Shown piece after piece: positions 17,234-25,530 of a stretch of DNA of 35,868 nucleotides. Each line of letters opens with the position of its first letter. Positions within the stretch are counted from its first letter, which is position 1. Under the pieces are notes generated by a model that was given only the letters and a program-made list of their open reading frames with translations, did no database searches and had not been told where the DNA came from. The translations under genes and the position numbers were made by a program. This DNA comes from Candidatus Peribacteria bacterium (GTDB taxonomy: Bacteria; Patescibacteriota; Gracilibacteria; Peribacterales; Peribacteraceae): the NCBI GenBank assembly GCA_009691305.1, contig SICS01000010.1, forward strand, positions 1-35,868. Reading direction: 5' to 3'.

Positions 17234-17869
17234 CCTCACCTTCTCCCAATCCTCCAAGAATTTCTTCACCCCGCTGTCTGTAAGCGGATGCATCGGCAAC
17301 TTCTTGAAGACGTCATACGGGATGGTGCAAATGTGTGCACCGAGTTTCGCGGCGTCGACGATGTGGCGGGGATGGCGGGTGGAGGCGACGAGCACTTCAC
17401 AGTCAAAATTGTAGTTGCTCCACGCGTCCATGATCTCCGCGATCAGCATCATGCCATCTTCCGACGCGTCATCGAGGCGGCCGATGAACGGACTGATGAT
17501 GTTAGCGCCCGCCTTCGCGGCGAGGATCGCCTGGGAAACGGAGAAGACCAGCGTCGTGTTCGTCTTGATCTTCTTGGAGCGGAAATGCTTCAACGCCTTG
17601 AGGCCCTCCGTCGTCATCGGAACCTTCACGACGACGTGCTTGTGCCATGCTGCGTACTCCTCGCCTTGTTTGATCATACCGGGTGCATCCGTCGCGGTGA
17701 CCTGCGCACTCACACACGGAACGTGCTTGCACATTTCGAGGACCGTCTTTTTAAAGTCTTTGCCTTCTTTCGCGACGAGGGACGGGTTCGTCGTGACACC
17801 ATCGAGAACGCCCCACTCGGCGATTTCTGCGACATATTCGACGTTGGCCGTATCCAGGAAAAGCTTCAT
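17231..17869 (-). CDS. tal: Transaldolase (small TalC/fructose-6-phosphate aldolase-like class)
   Basis: MKLFLDTANVEYVAEIAEWGVLDGVTTNPSLVAKEG, VVVKVPMTTEGLKALK, NTTLVFSVSQAILAAKAGANIISPFIGRLDD. Confidence 0.95.
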   Translation of the reverse strand: MKLFLDTANVEYVAEIAEWGVLDGVTTNPSLVAKEGKDFKKTVLEMCKHVPCVSAQVTATDAPGMIKQGEEYAAWHKHVVVKVPMTTEGLKALKHFRSKKIKTNTTLVFSVSQAILAAKAGANIISPFIGRLDDASEDGMMLIAEIMDAWSNYNFDCEVLVASTRHPRHIVDAAKLGAHICTIPYDVFKKLPMHPLTDSGVKKFLEDWEKVR

Positions 17870-17889
17870 GACTGTATGGTACATCCCCT

Positions 17890-18633
17890 ATGCGCCGTTC
17901 TCCACTCCTCTTTTGCACGCTCGTGATTCTGAGTGCGTGTTTACCTTCCGCAACTCTATCGCCACCTGCTTCTTCGTCGCAGGCAAGTACGCCTGCGCTC
18001 AGTTCTGATACATCGCTATCATCTTCCGCCGCTTCAACATCCACCAAAGAACTACCCGCCTCCATCCCTCCCCTCCCCGTCCCCTTCTCCCCGCAGGCAC
18101 CCACGGCAAACTGGGATGCGCTGCATGAGGAATCGTGCGAGGAAATGGCCATGTTGATGGTCGTGCACTATCTAAACGGCACTCCATTGAACCCCGAGAT
18201 CGCCGAACGCGAAATCCAGGACCTCGTCGCGTGGGAACATGACCATGGCTACGGCGATGATGTGAATGCTGAAAAAATGGTCGAGATTGCGCAAAAGAAA
18301 TTGGGCGTTCGTGCGCGGGTCCGCACCGATGTGACGATCGAGACGATCAAGGAAGAACTCGCGTCGGGCAACCCCGTCGTCATCCCAGCAGCTGGCCGCA
18401 AACTCGGGAATCCCTACTTTTCCGGCGACGGCCCCTGGTACCACGCGCTGACGATCATCGGCTACAAGCCCGGATGGACGGGCGATTATTTCGTCACCAA
18501 CGATCCGGGTACGAGACGCGGGCAGCAGTACACGTACCGGGCAGATGTCCTGCTCGACGCCATCCACGATTGGACAGGCGTAAAGGAAGAGATTGGGAAT
18601 GGCAGGAAGGCGATGGTGATACTGGAACGGTGA
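17890..18633 (+). CDS. C39-like (papain-fold) peptidase domain lipoprotein
   Basis: Lipobox LSAC; Ser/Thr/Pro-rich linker; EESCEEMAMLMVVHYLNG and WYHALTIIGYK with FVTNDPGTRRG. Confidence 0.75.
   Translation: MRRSPLLFCTLVILSACLPSATLSPPASSSQASTPALSSDTSLSSSAASTSTKELPASIPPLPVPFSPQAPTANWDALHEESCEEMAMLMVVHYLNGTPLNPEIAEREIQDLVAWEHDHGYGDDVNAEKMVEIAQKKLGVRARVRTDVTIETIKEELASGNPVVIPAAGRKLGNPYFSGDGPWYHALTIIGYKPGWTGDYFVTNDPGTRRGQQYTYRADVLLDAIHDWTGVKEEIGNGRKAMVILER
17978..17997. repeat. Single REP-like hairpin inside the C39-like lipoprotein linker
   Basis: CGCAGGC-AAGTAC-GCCTGCG, nearly identical to the second hairpin at 15137-15156. Confidence 0.65.
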
Positions 18634-18663
18634 TGTTCCATAGGGGTGTGGAACCGTTTTTTT
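18625..18663 (+). terminator. Probable Rho-independent terminator
   Basis: GTTCCA-taggggtg-TGGAAC followed by CG and a T-tract after the C39-like gene. Confidence 0.6.
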
Positions 18664-18752
18664 GTTGATCTGATGCGGAAGAATCAACATTTGAAAAATT
18701 TTATGATCAACGGTGCCTTCCGGCAAAGATTGATCCTATTCACGATGGGAAT

Positions 18753-19403
18753 ATGACATTGTTTCGGAATCGATATCGGAATGAATCGGCACGAATGCCG
18801 GGGCATGATTATGCCTCACCCGGATGGTATTTCGTCACCATTTGTACCGGAGACCGAATTGGTTATTTCGGTACGGTACGAAACGGATACGTGTGCCTAT
18901 CAAATATCGGATCGATTGTTGCGGATGAATGGATGAAAACGCCGATAATCCGTCCATGTGTGCAATTGGATGATTGGATCATCATGCCGAACCACATGCA
19001 CGGGATTATTCGCATCACGGAAATGGGGACGCCCAGGCGGGGCGCGGGAAATGCATATCCGTTGTCGGACGTTATCGACGCGCCCCATGTGGTCCGCAAA
19101 TTATCCGTAGGGACGCCCCGGCGGGGCGTCCCTACGATGTCGGATGCGTCGCCGGACGCGTCGGATATATCCATGGACGGAATTGCGCCGCACGCGGCCG
19201 GACGGAATGCACATCCATCATGGAAACCCGGTTGTTTGGGATCCATCATCAACCAATTTAAAACCGTTTGCACAAAACGTATCCGCGCGGCGGGATTTGT
19301 CGATTTCGCCTGACAACCACGGTTTCACGACGTCATCATCCGCGACGCCGAATCCCTGGATCGTATCCAACGTTACATCATCGATAACCCGCGAAACGGG
19401 TAG
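18753..19403 (+). pseudogene. REP-associated tyrosine transposase (RAYT / Y1_Tnp, IS200-like) interrupted by an in-frame TGA
   Basis: MPGHDYASPGWYFVTICTGDR, WIIMPNHMHGIIRI, LGSIINQFKTVCTKRI; frame continues after TGA as QPRFHDVIIRDAESLDRIQRYIIDNPRNG before TAG. Confidence 0.8.
19107..19135. repeat. Perfect palindrome of family C (GTAGGGACGCCCC-GGC-GGGGCGTCCCTAC) inside the RAYT gene
   Basis: 13-bp perfect stem with 3-nt loop; a related degenerate copy GGGGACGCCCAGGCGGGGCG lies at about 19024-19044. Confidence 0.8.
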
Positions 19404-19439
19404 ATGGCATTTCGTCGCAATAATCCATAGAATCACGCC

Positions 19440-21728
19440 ATGACTCGCCCCGACGCCAAATCGCTCATCGGCAAACCCTCGCATGAGGTCCCGATGTCCC
19501 TGCAGCGTATCGCTGCTGCGGCGGTGCCGGGCGAACGCCACTGGATCGGGCCGAAGGAAGCGAAAGCGCTGGGGAAGGACGAACGTATGGCCTACGACTT
19601 GGCGCACAAGATCATGGCGCACCTGTGCATCCAGGCCCCCACAAAGCACAAATCCGGCCATCCGGGCGGTCCCCTCTCGGCCTTCACATTTACGTATTTC
19701 GTCCATAAACGGAGGAATCCCGAGGTCGACCCCGCGATGCGGATGAGCGCGGGACACTTAAGTTTGCTCGCGTACGGGATGCAATGGCTGATGCACCGCG
19801 AAGGGCGGGACAAGCGCCTTGCATCGCCCCAGGCGATCATCGACAGTTTCCGCAAACCCGACGGTCTACCCGGGCACGTGGAAGCAGGCATCGGCGATAT
19901 CCCCTTCGGCTTCGGGCCGCTCGGAAAAGGGCTGAGCAACGGGCTCGGCGTCGCCTTCGGCCTCAAGTACCAGGAAAAGCAGGGCACGGTCGACGTGCTG
20001 ATCGGCGATGGCGACAGCCAGGAAGGCCAGGTGATGGAAGCCGTACGCCTCGCATCGCACCTAGGCGTTCCGAACCTGATGATGCACGGCGACTTCAACG
20101 ATGTGCAGCTCAGCGGCTTGCCAACGCAGACCGTTGCAGCGGATTTTCCGTCGATCGTGGCTGCCTCAGGCTGGACGGTGATCGAGGTGCAGAATGGGAA
20201 TGATCCCGGACAGGTGGTTGCGGCACTCGACCTCGCGGATTCGTTGTGTAAGGGCACTTCGAGAAGCGCCCCTACGTTCATCTGCTACTACACAACCATG
20301 GGCGACGGTGTGACGGTGATGGAAGAAGGTTCGAACACCGGGGCCGTCAACTATCACGGCAGCCCGCTGAAAGATGACGTCGTGGCTGCAGCCCTGAAGG
20401 ACTTGCCACCCCTTGATGAGCTCACAAAACACTATGAAATATTTCGCCCGAGCCCTTCCAAAAGCCAAATACCTGAAGATCTCCCTTTCACGCCGCCCAA
20501 GGGGTACAGCCGTGCAATCACGAAGGAAAAAGGGGCCGCACGCCAAGACTTTGGCGCAGTCCACCTGAAAGAAATGATGAAAGGCGATCGCCGGATTGTC
20601 GTCCTCCATGCCGACCTCGCAGGATCGGGCGGGTTCGATAAGGTCTCGAAGGAATTCCCCGACCGCGTGATTAACGTAGGCGTAGCCGAAGCCAATATGT
20701 ACATGATGGCCGCAGGCATGCGCCAATCCGGCCTGCTTCCCGTCACCTACACATTCGCGGCTTTTGGGACCAACGAGGCACGAGCGAATGCGCGCTTGAT
20801 CGACGTGAACTGCGGCCACACCCGCTGCGGTATCCTCAACGACTGCACGCACGCAGGCCTGAGCGTCGGCGAGGATGGGGAGACGCATCAGGAGCGTCAC
20901 TATGTGAACATTCCCTTCGATAACACACAGGTCTGGATGCTCGCCGATAGCAACCAATCTGCTGCGGCAGCCGAACGAGCGATGGGCATCGTCGCTGAAG
21001 GAAGCCAGAGCGTGTATGCATTCTTCCCAAGGAGCGGCCACGACCAACTCAAGACCCCCGCCGGTGAAGTGATCTACGGAAAGGACTACACGTTTAACGG
21101 GAAGATGGACATGATCCGCGGCGCCGGAGATCAGACGGACGACATCACGATCATCGCAACAGGAATTCCTGTCCACGATGCCATCGCCGCCATCGATATC
21201 CTGAAATCCAATCCGCATCCCCCCTCGATCCGGATCTTAAACGCCGCTTGCATCCGCCCACTCGACGCGTCGGCCGTCGTGGAAGCCGCTCTGGAGACCG
21301 GGCACATCGTGGTTGTGGAAGACCATTCGTCGGAAGGAGGGTTGGCCAGCCAGGTCGCCGACGTGATTGCCGACTTCCAACTCCCCTGCTCGCTCCGTCG
21401 TATGGGGGTAAACCGGTACTTCCCGTCCGGCACGGCGAATGACCTCAAGCTCATCGCGGGGCTCGACGCCGAGAGCATCGCCGATGCGATCCTTGACGAG
21501 GTGAATGCCGAGGTGACCGGCGGGGAAGATGCCTTTGTGACGGTGATGCACACGCTGGCGGCAAACAAGAAGAGGAGCCGTTTTGGCCCGTCCATCCAGC
21601 CCTTTATTGACCGTGTCCTGAAAGAAAAGTCCTATATGGAAGGCTTGCGCGTGAAGTGGAAGAAGCGAGGCCTCGCTGCCTCAAAACTCCCGGGAAACGC
21701 CCAGCTTAAAAGTGCCCTAGAGGAGTGA
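19440..21728 (+). CDS. tkt: Transketolase
   Basis: TKHKSGHPGGPLSAF, GPLGKGLSNGLGVAFG, IGDGDSQEGQVMEA, NVGVAEANMYMMAAGM. Confidence 0.93.
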   Translation: MTRPDAKSLIGKPSHEVPMSLQRIAAAAVPGERHWIGPKEAKALGKDERMAYDLAHKIMAHLCIQAPTKHKSGHPGGPLSAFTFTYFVHKRRNPEVDPAMRMSAGHLSLLAYGMQWLMHREGRDKRLASPQAIIDSFRKPDGLPGHVEAGIGDIPFGFGPLGKGLSNGLGVAFGLKYQEKQGTVDVLIGDGDSQEGQVMEAVRLASHLGVPNLMMHGDFNDVQLSGLPTQTVAADFPSIVAASGWTVIEVQNGNDPGQVVAALDLADSLCKGTSRSAPTFICYYTTMGDGVTVMEEGSNTGAVNYHGSPLKDDVVAAALKDLPPLDELTKHYEIFRPSPSKSQIPEDLPFTPPKGYSRAITKEKGAARQDFGAVHLKEMMKGDRRIVVLHADLAGSGGFDKVSKEFPDRVINVGVAEANMYMMAAGMRQSGLLPVTYTFAAFGTNEARANARLIDVNCGHTRCGILNDCTHAGLSVGEDGETHQERHYVNIPFDNTQVWMLADSNQSAAAAERAMGIVAEGSQSVYAFFPRSGHDQLKTPAGEVIYGKDYTFNGKMDMIRGAGDQTDDITIIATGIPVHDAIAAIDILKSNPHPPSIRILNAACIRPLDASAVVEAALETGHIVVVEDHSSEGGLASQVADVIADFQLPCSLRRMGVNRYFPSGTANDLKLIAGLDAESIADAILDEVNAEVTGGEDAFVTVMHTLAANKKRSRFGPSIQPFIDRVLKEKSYMEGLRVKWKKRGLAASKLPGNAQLKSALEE
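20248..20275. repeat. Family C-like palindrome inside tkt
   Basis: GTAAGGGC-ACTTCGAGAAGC-GCCCCTAC, encodes KGTSRSAPT. Confidence 0.6.
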
Positions 21729-21811
21729 TTTTGAGACATATGGAGGTATTCTAGAAATATACCAGTCCCGGGATTCAGCAAGTCGCTCGCCGGGATTGAA
21801 CAATGATTGTG

Positions 21812-21820
21812 TGCTATAAT
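21812..21820 (+). promoter_or_regulatory. Extended -10 promoter-like TGCTATAAT
   Basis: TGC-TATAAT upstream of the ATG at 21838. Confidence 0.5.
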
Positions 21821-21905
21821 TTGAGGATTCTATCGACATGAAAAAACAAACACTTCATTCAGGGCTATACACGCAAATTCTTTCCTCTAAAGGGGTGAAG
21901 AAGCG

Positions 21906-22240
21906 TCATTCATCGAGCAATTCGACGTACCGTAGCTCAAGGTCACCAATGTGCACCTCGGCCGCGCTCTTGGCGGAGACCTTGAACTTGACGAGGAAGG
22001 TGTCGCCAGCAGTCCACGTGGGCGCACCCGAGAAGGTGACGGTGGACGTCGTCCAGCTGGCCGATGCCAGGGTGCTGCGCCGGTGATGGAGACCGCGGCG
22101 TCCGCCGTGTCGAACACGCTCAGGTCGAGCTTGTTGTTCGTGGTGACGCCATCGGTGGTGCGGTAGTTGACGGTGATCGGGTTCGCCTTCCAGCGGACGA
22201 ACTGCTGCGGGAGCGTGACGCGGAGGATCATCGGCCAGCT
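21906..22240 (-). pseudogene. Frameshifted fragment with a beta-rich, tail-fibre-like or surface-protein-like sequence
   Basis: MILRVTLPQQFVRWKANPITVNYRTTDGVTTNNKLDLSVFDTADAAVSITGA in one minus frame continues as STLASASWTTSTVTFSGAPTWTAGDTFLVKFKVSAKSAAEVHIGDLELRYVELLDE* after a 1-nt shift near 22075. Confidence 0.45.
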
Positions 22241-22305
22241 CCGGCGGTGGAACAGACGCTCCCCCTTTCGGTGCCTGCCGCGGACAGAACTGTTTCCATC
22301 CCCCC

Positions 22306-22740
22306 GTGGGACCCGTGACCCACCCGGCCGCCGCATCGTCATCGCGTAGATCCACCCCGCCGACATCGGCCATCCCAGCACCCGGCACCAAACCACTGCC
22401 ACCGTTCATCGAGGGCTTGCCCGACTTGATCGCCAACGGTTGGAATCTTCTCGGCATCAGGATCACCAGCGGCACACCGTTGCGCTTCTTCGGCGTCGTC
22501 GATACCGCGCCGCAGGTGGCCTTGGGCTGCACGGAACAACTGCTCGCGATCCGGGTAATGCTGGGAGCGATCGTGCAGATCCTCATCAGTCTGATAGGTC
22601 TTCTATTTGCACTGGCCGTGTTGCTCTTCTTGGCAAGGAACCGTGGCGGGAGATACGACTTCAGCTACATTTTCCTGCCGTTGCTCTTCCTGCGCCGTCG
22701 GAAGAAGAAGGAAAAGAAACGCAAGCCATCACACAAGTGA
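22306..22740 (+). CDS. Hypothetical protein with one TM and a Lys/Arg-rich tail; N-terminus uncertain
   Basis: PFIEGLPDLIANGWNLLGIRIT...VMLGAIVQILISLIGLLFALAVLLFLARNRGGR..RRRKKKEKKRK. Confidence 0.4.
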   Translation: MGPVTHPAAASSSRRSTPPTSAIPAPGTKPLPPFIEGLPDLIANGWNLLGIRITSGTPLRFFGVVDTAPQVALGCTEQLLAIRVMLGAIVQILISLIGLLFALAVLLFLARNRGGRYDFSYIFLPLLFLRRRKKKEKKRKPSHK

Positions 22741-22788
22741 GGACAACGCTTTGTCCTTTGCCTCACATTTGCTAGGATGTGTACCACT

Positions 22789-23835
22789 ATGATCCGAATC
22801 AAAACGTTTGTTGCCGCGGTGTGCATGTTCTTGATGGCAGCCGCAGCAATCCCAAGCCCGGCATTTGCTGCGGGATCCTTTTCCGACGTGTCGGAGAAGA
22901 GTCCGGAGTTCGCCGCAGTAGAGTTCCTGAAGGCCAAAGGCATCATGCAGGGATACCCCGACGGGACGTATAAGCCGAAGCAGACAGTGACTCGTGCCGA
23001 AGCGGTGAAGATGCTCGTGTCCACGAGGCTGTCGCCGGAAGAGATCCAAACCTTCACGAAACGCTCCTACACGGATGTCCCGACAGATGCGTGGTACCGG
23101 CCCTATGTGGAAGCGGCATTCCAGAAGCTCGGCTTGATCGACGGTCCGCCCAAAACGACAACGTTCAACGGCGGCCGCACAATCCAACGCGCGGAATTCC
23201 TCAAGTTGCTGTTTAAATCGCAGGGCATCGACACGAACGCGTACAGCGAAATCGTGCTGCCGCTCGCATTCGACGTCACCGATACCACCGCGTGGTACTA
23301 CCCGCTGATGCGCTACGCCGTCTCCACGATGATCATCCACGTCGAACCGGATGGAAAACTCCACCCCGACAGTGAACTGACGCGCGGCGAAGTGGCGCTG
23401 GAGATCTATTACCTGGCGATGTACCAGGCGGGCAAGCGCACGCAGGCCGGCCTCTCTATGGAGGAGAGCGACCTCGTGAACACCCTCCAACTCCTGGAAC
23501 AGAAGCAGTTCGCGGCGGCGGAGATGGCTTCCGCACGCGCACTCCTCGCGGCGCGTGGCGCGCTCACGAGCAAGCCGACGACAGCCATCGTCCAGGCAGC
23601 CGTGAAGATCGCCGAAGCGTTCCGCGGTTTGGTGCGCGCATACGTTGCCGGCACCGAAGGCCGGCTGGATGACGTCCTCGCTCTCAGCAAGGAAGCGTGG
23701 GGACTCGCAGAGAGGGCGCAGCAACTCAGCCCTAGCCTCAAGGACCTCGCAGTGCGCGTACAGACCATTGCGAAAGGAATGGCCGACCAAGCGCGGGAGA
23801 TGATCAAAGGAGGGACAGGGGCACCAGCGCAATGA
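22789..23835 (+). CDS. Secreted S-layer homology (SLH) domain protein
   Basis: Signal peptide; FSDVSEKSPEFAAVEFLKAKGIMQGYPDGTYKPKQTVTRAEAVKML and further SLH repeats. Confidence 0.9.
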   Translation: MIRIKTFVAAVCMFLMAAAAIPSPAFAAGSFSDVSEKSPEFAAVEFLKAKGIMQGYPDGTYKPKQTVTRAEAVKMLVSTRLSPEEIQTFTKRSYTDVPTDAWYRPYVEAAFQKLGLIDGPPKTTTFNGGRTIQRAEFLKLLFKSQGIDTNAYSEIVLPLAFDVTDTTAWYYPLMRYAVSTMIIHVEPDGKLHPDSELTRGEVALEIYYLAMYQAGKRTQAGLSMEESDLVNTLQLLEQKQFAAAEMASARALLAARGALTSKPTTAIVQAAVKIAEAFRGLVRAYVAGTEGRLDDVLALSKEAWGLAERAQQLSPSLKDLAVRVQTIAKGMADQAREMIKGGTGAPAQ

Positions 23836-23865
23836 TACTTGTGGAATCGCGGCTGCGCTCAGAGT

Positions 23866-23947
23866 CATTCGACTCGTCTAAGACAAAGAATGGCCCGAGT
23901 CCGCCGAGACGGACGAGGACCATGAGCGAGCGAAGCGAGTCGAATGG
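23866..23947. repeat. Inverted repeat on the 3' side of tRNA-Ser(UGA)
   Basis: CATTCGACTCG (23866-23876) and CGAGTCGAATG (23936-23946), with inner hairpin GTCCG-ccgaga-CGGAC. Confidence 0.6.
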
Positions 23948-24035
23948 CGGAGAGGGTGGGATTCGAACCCACGAACCCATTGCTGGGTTACCTGATTTCA
24001 AGTCAGGCGCCATAGACCACTCGGCCACCTCTCCG
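23946..24035 (-). tRNA. tRNA-Ser (anticodon TGA), CCA encoded
   Basis: GGAGAGG/CCTCTCC acceptor, anticodon loop CTTGAAA, long variable arm, G-CCA. Confidence 0.93.
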
Positions 24036-24086
24036 GGGATAGTGTACGGAATTGAAGGAAAATCTGCTACAATTGACCGGATACCA

Positions 24087-25103
24087 ATGCCTCTTTTGTC
24101 CCACCTCTTCCGGCTTCTTTCATTGGCGTTGCCAGTGATCGCTTTGTTCTCTATTGAGGGCGTGTCGGCCGCGGTATTCCCCGATGTGCCCAAGGACCAT
24201 TTCGCGCTGGAGGCGGTCAACTACCTGACGGAGAAAAGCGTGCTGACGGGCTACGCGGACGGCACCTTCCGACCCGACCAGAAAGTCAACCGCGCGGAGG
24301 CACTCAAGATCATCGCATCCGCATTTGTCCCTGTGAGCGATACCGTGCGCCTGAAGAGCAAGGATTTCACGGACGTGCCCGATGACATCTGGTACCTGCC
24401 GTCCATCGAGTGGGCAATGTCAAAGAAAGTGATCGACGGTCCGCCCAAGAAGACGGCCTTCCTGCCCACGCAGGCCGTGACGAAAGCGGAATTCCTGAAG
24501 ATGCTCTTTGCGGCAAACGGCGTCGATGCCAACGCGTTCGGCGACATCAAGCTGCCGCTCTCCTCCGACGTCGCAAACACCAAAGAATGGTCCTACCCGC
24601 ACCTGCGGTATGCAGTCGCGAGCGGCACGACGGAAATTTCCGACGGCGGGCTCTTTGGCCCCACCCGTGAACTGACGCGCGCAGATGTCTCTCTCCTCCT
24701 CTACCGTTTCACGCTCTACCGCAGCGGCCAGCGGACGCAGGATCTACTCACGTTGACGCACGAAGACGTGGAGAATGTCATCACGGCCCTCTCGAAAGGG
24801 AAGGCGACAGAAGCCGAGTACGCTTCGGCACGCGCAATCTTACTAGCGCGCGCGGCCGTACTGACGGAACCGGATGCCGTGGTGGTGAAAGTCGCCGTGA
24901 AGATTGCGGAGGGGTACCGCGCCCTTACGCGTGCGTACCGTGCGGGGCTCAACGGCGACGTGAACACTGTCGTGAAGCTCTCGGCGGACGCGGCGACGTT
25001 GGCTGGCCAGGCGCGGAGGTTGAGCCCGGAGAGTAAATCGTTGGCGGATCAATTGGATAAGTACAGCAGGAGTTTCTCTGACCAGGCGAAGAAGAAAATG
25101 TAA
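24087..25103 (+). CDS. Secreted SLH domain protein, paralogue of 22789..23835
   Basis: FPDVPKDHFALEAVNYLTEKSVLTGYADGTFRPDQKVNRAEALKII; same architecture and C-terminal helical region as upstream neighbour; longer ORF start lies across the tRNA. Confidence 0.9.
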   Translation: MPLLSHLFRLLSLALPVIALFSIEGVSAAVFPDVPKDHFALEAVNYLTEKSVLTGYADGTFRPDQKVNRAEALKIIASAFVPVSDTVRLKSKDFTDVPDDIWYLPSIEWAMSKKVIDGPPKKTAFLPTQAVTKAEFLKMLFAANGVDANAFGDIKLPLSSDVANTKEWSYPHLRYAVASGTTEISDGGLFGPTRELTRADVSLLLYRFTLYRSGQRTQDLLTLTHEDVENVITALSKGKATEAEYASARAILLARAAVLTEPDAVVVKVAVKIAEGYRALTRAYRAGLNGDVNTVVKLSADAATLAGQARRLSPESKSLADQLDKYSRSFSDQAKKKM

Positions 25104-25121
25104 GGGGTATAGTCTAACGTG

Positions 25122-25490
25122 ATGGAACCCATCCGTTTTCATGCACGCGTTATTCCCGGCCGAGCCCGCGGTAGGAAGCTCGGCGTGCCAACATTGAACT
25201 TTGAACTGGCTGATGTCCCTGCAGTGCTTGACGAGGGACTCTATGCAGGACGCGTGACGGTGGATGGCACCACGCACCTGGCGAGCATCCACTACGGGTT
25301 CCGTCCCACCTTTGATGATTCGAAGACATGCGAGGCGCATCTGATCGACATCACGCTGCCCTCTTCCCCAGCAGAAACTGATGTGGAGGTGATCGAGTTT
25401 TTGAGGCCCATCACCAAATTCGAATCCGCCGAGGCATTAGCAGCCCAAATGCAGAAGGACATTCAAAAGACGAGAGTGATTCTCTCGTAG
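25122..25490 (+). CDS. Riboflavin kinase domain protein (stand-alone)
   Basis: RGRKLGVPTLNFEL, LDEGLYAGRVTVDGTTHLASIHYGFRPTFDD, EAHLIDIT; no FAD synthetase domain. Confidence 0.8.
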   Translation: MEPIRFHARVIPGRARGRKLGVPTLNFELADVPAVLDEGLYAGRVTVDGTTHLASIHYGFRPTFDDSKTCEAHLIDITLPSSPAETDVEVIEFLRPITKFESAEALAAQMQKDIQKTRVILS

Positions 25491-25530
25491 TGCCGGTTCG
25501 CGAACCGCCACGACGAGTTATACTTCTGGT

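Noticed and set aside
19311-19313. UGA recoding (as in some CPR lineages) to explain the RAYT interruption
   Set aside because: Several intact genes in the window terminate cleanly at TGA at the expected family length, so UGA acts as stop
22729-23868. 379-aa minus-strand ORF
   Set aside because: Antisense to the first SLH protein
23832-24086. N-terminal extension of the second SLH ORF
   Set aside because: Runs through the antisense of tRNA-Ser; start moved to 24087, where a signal peptide begins
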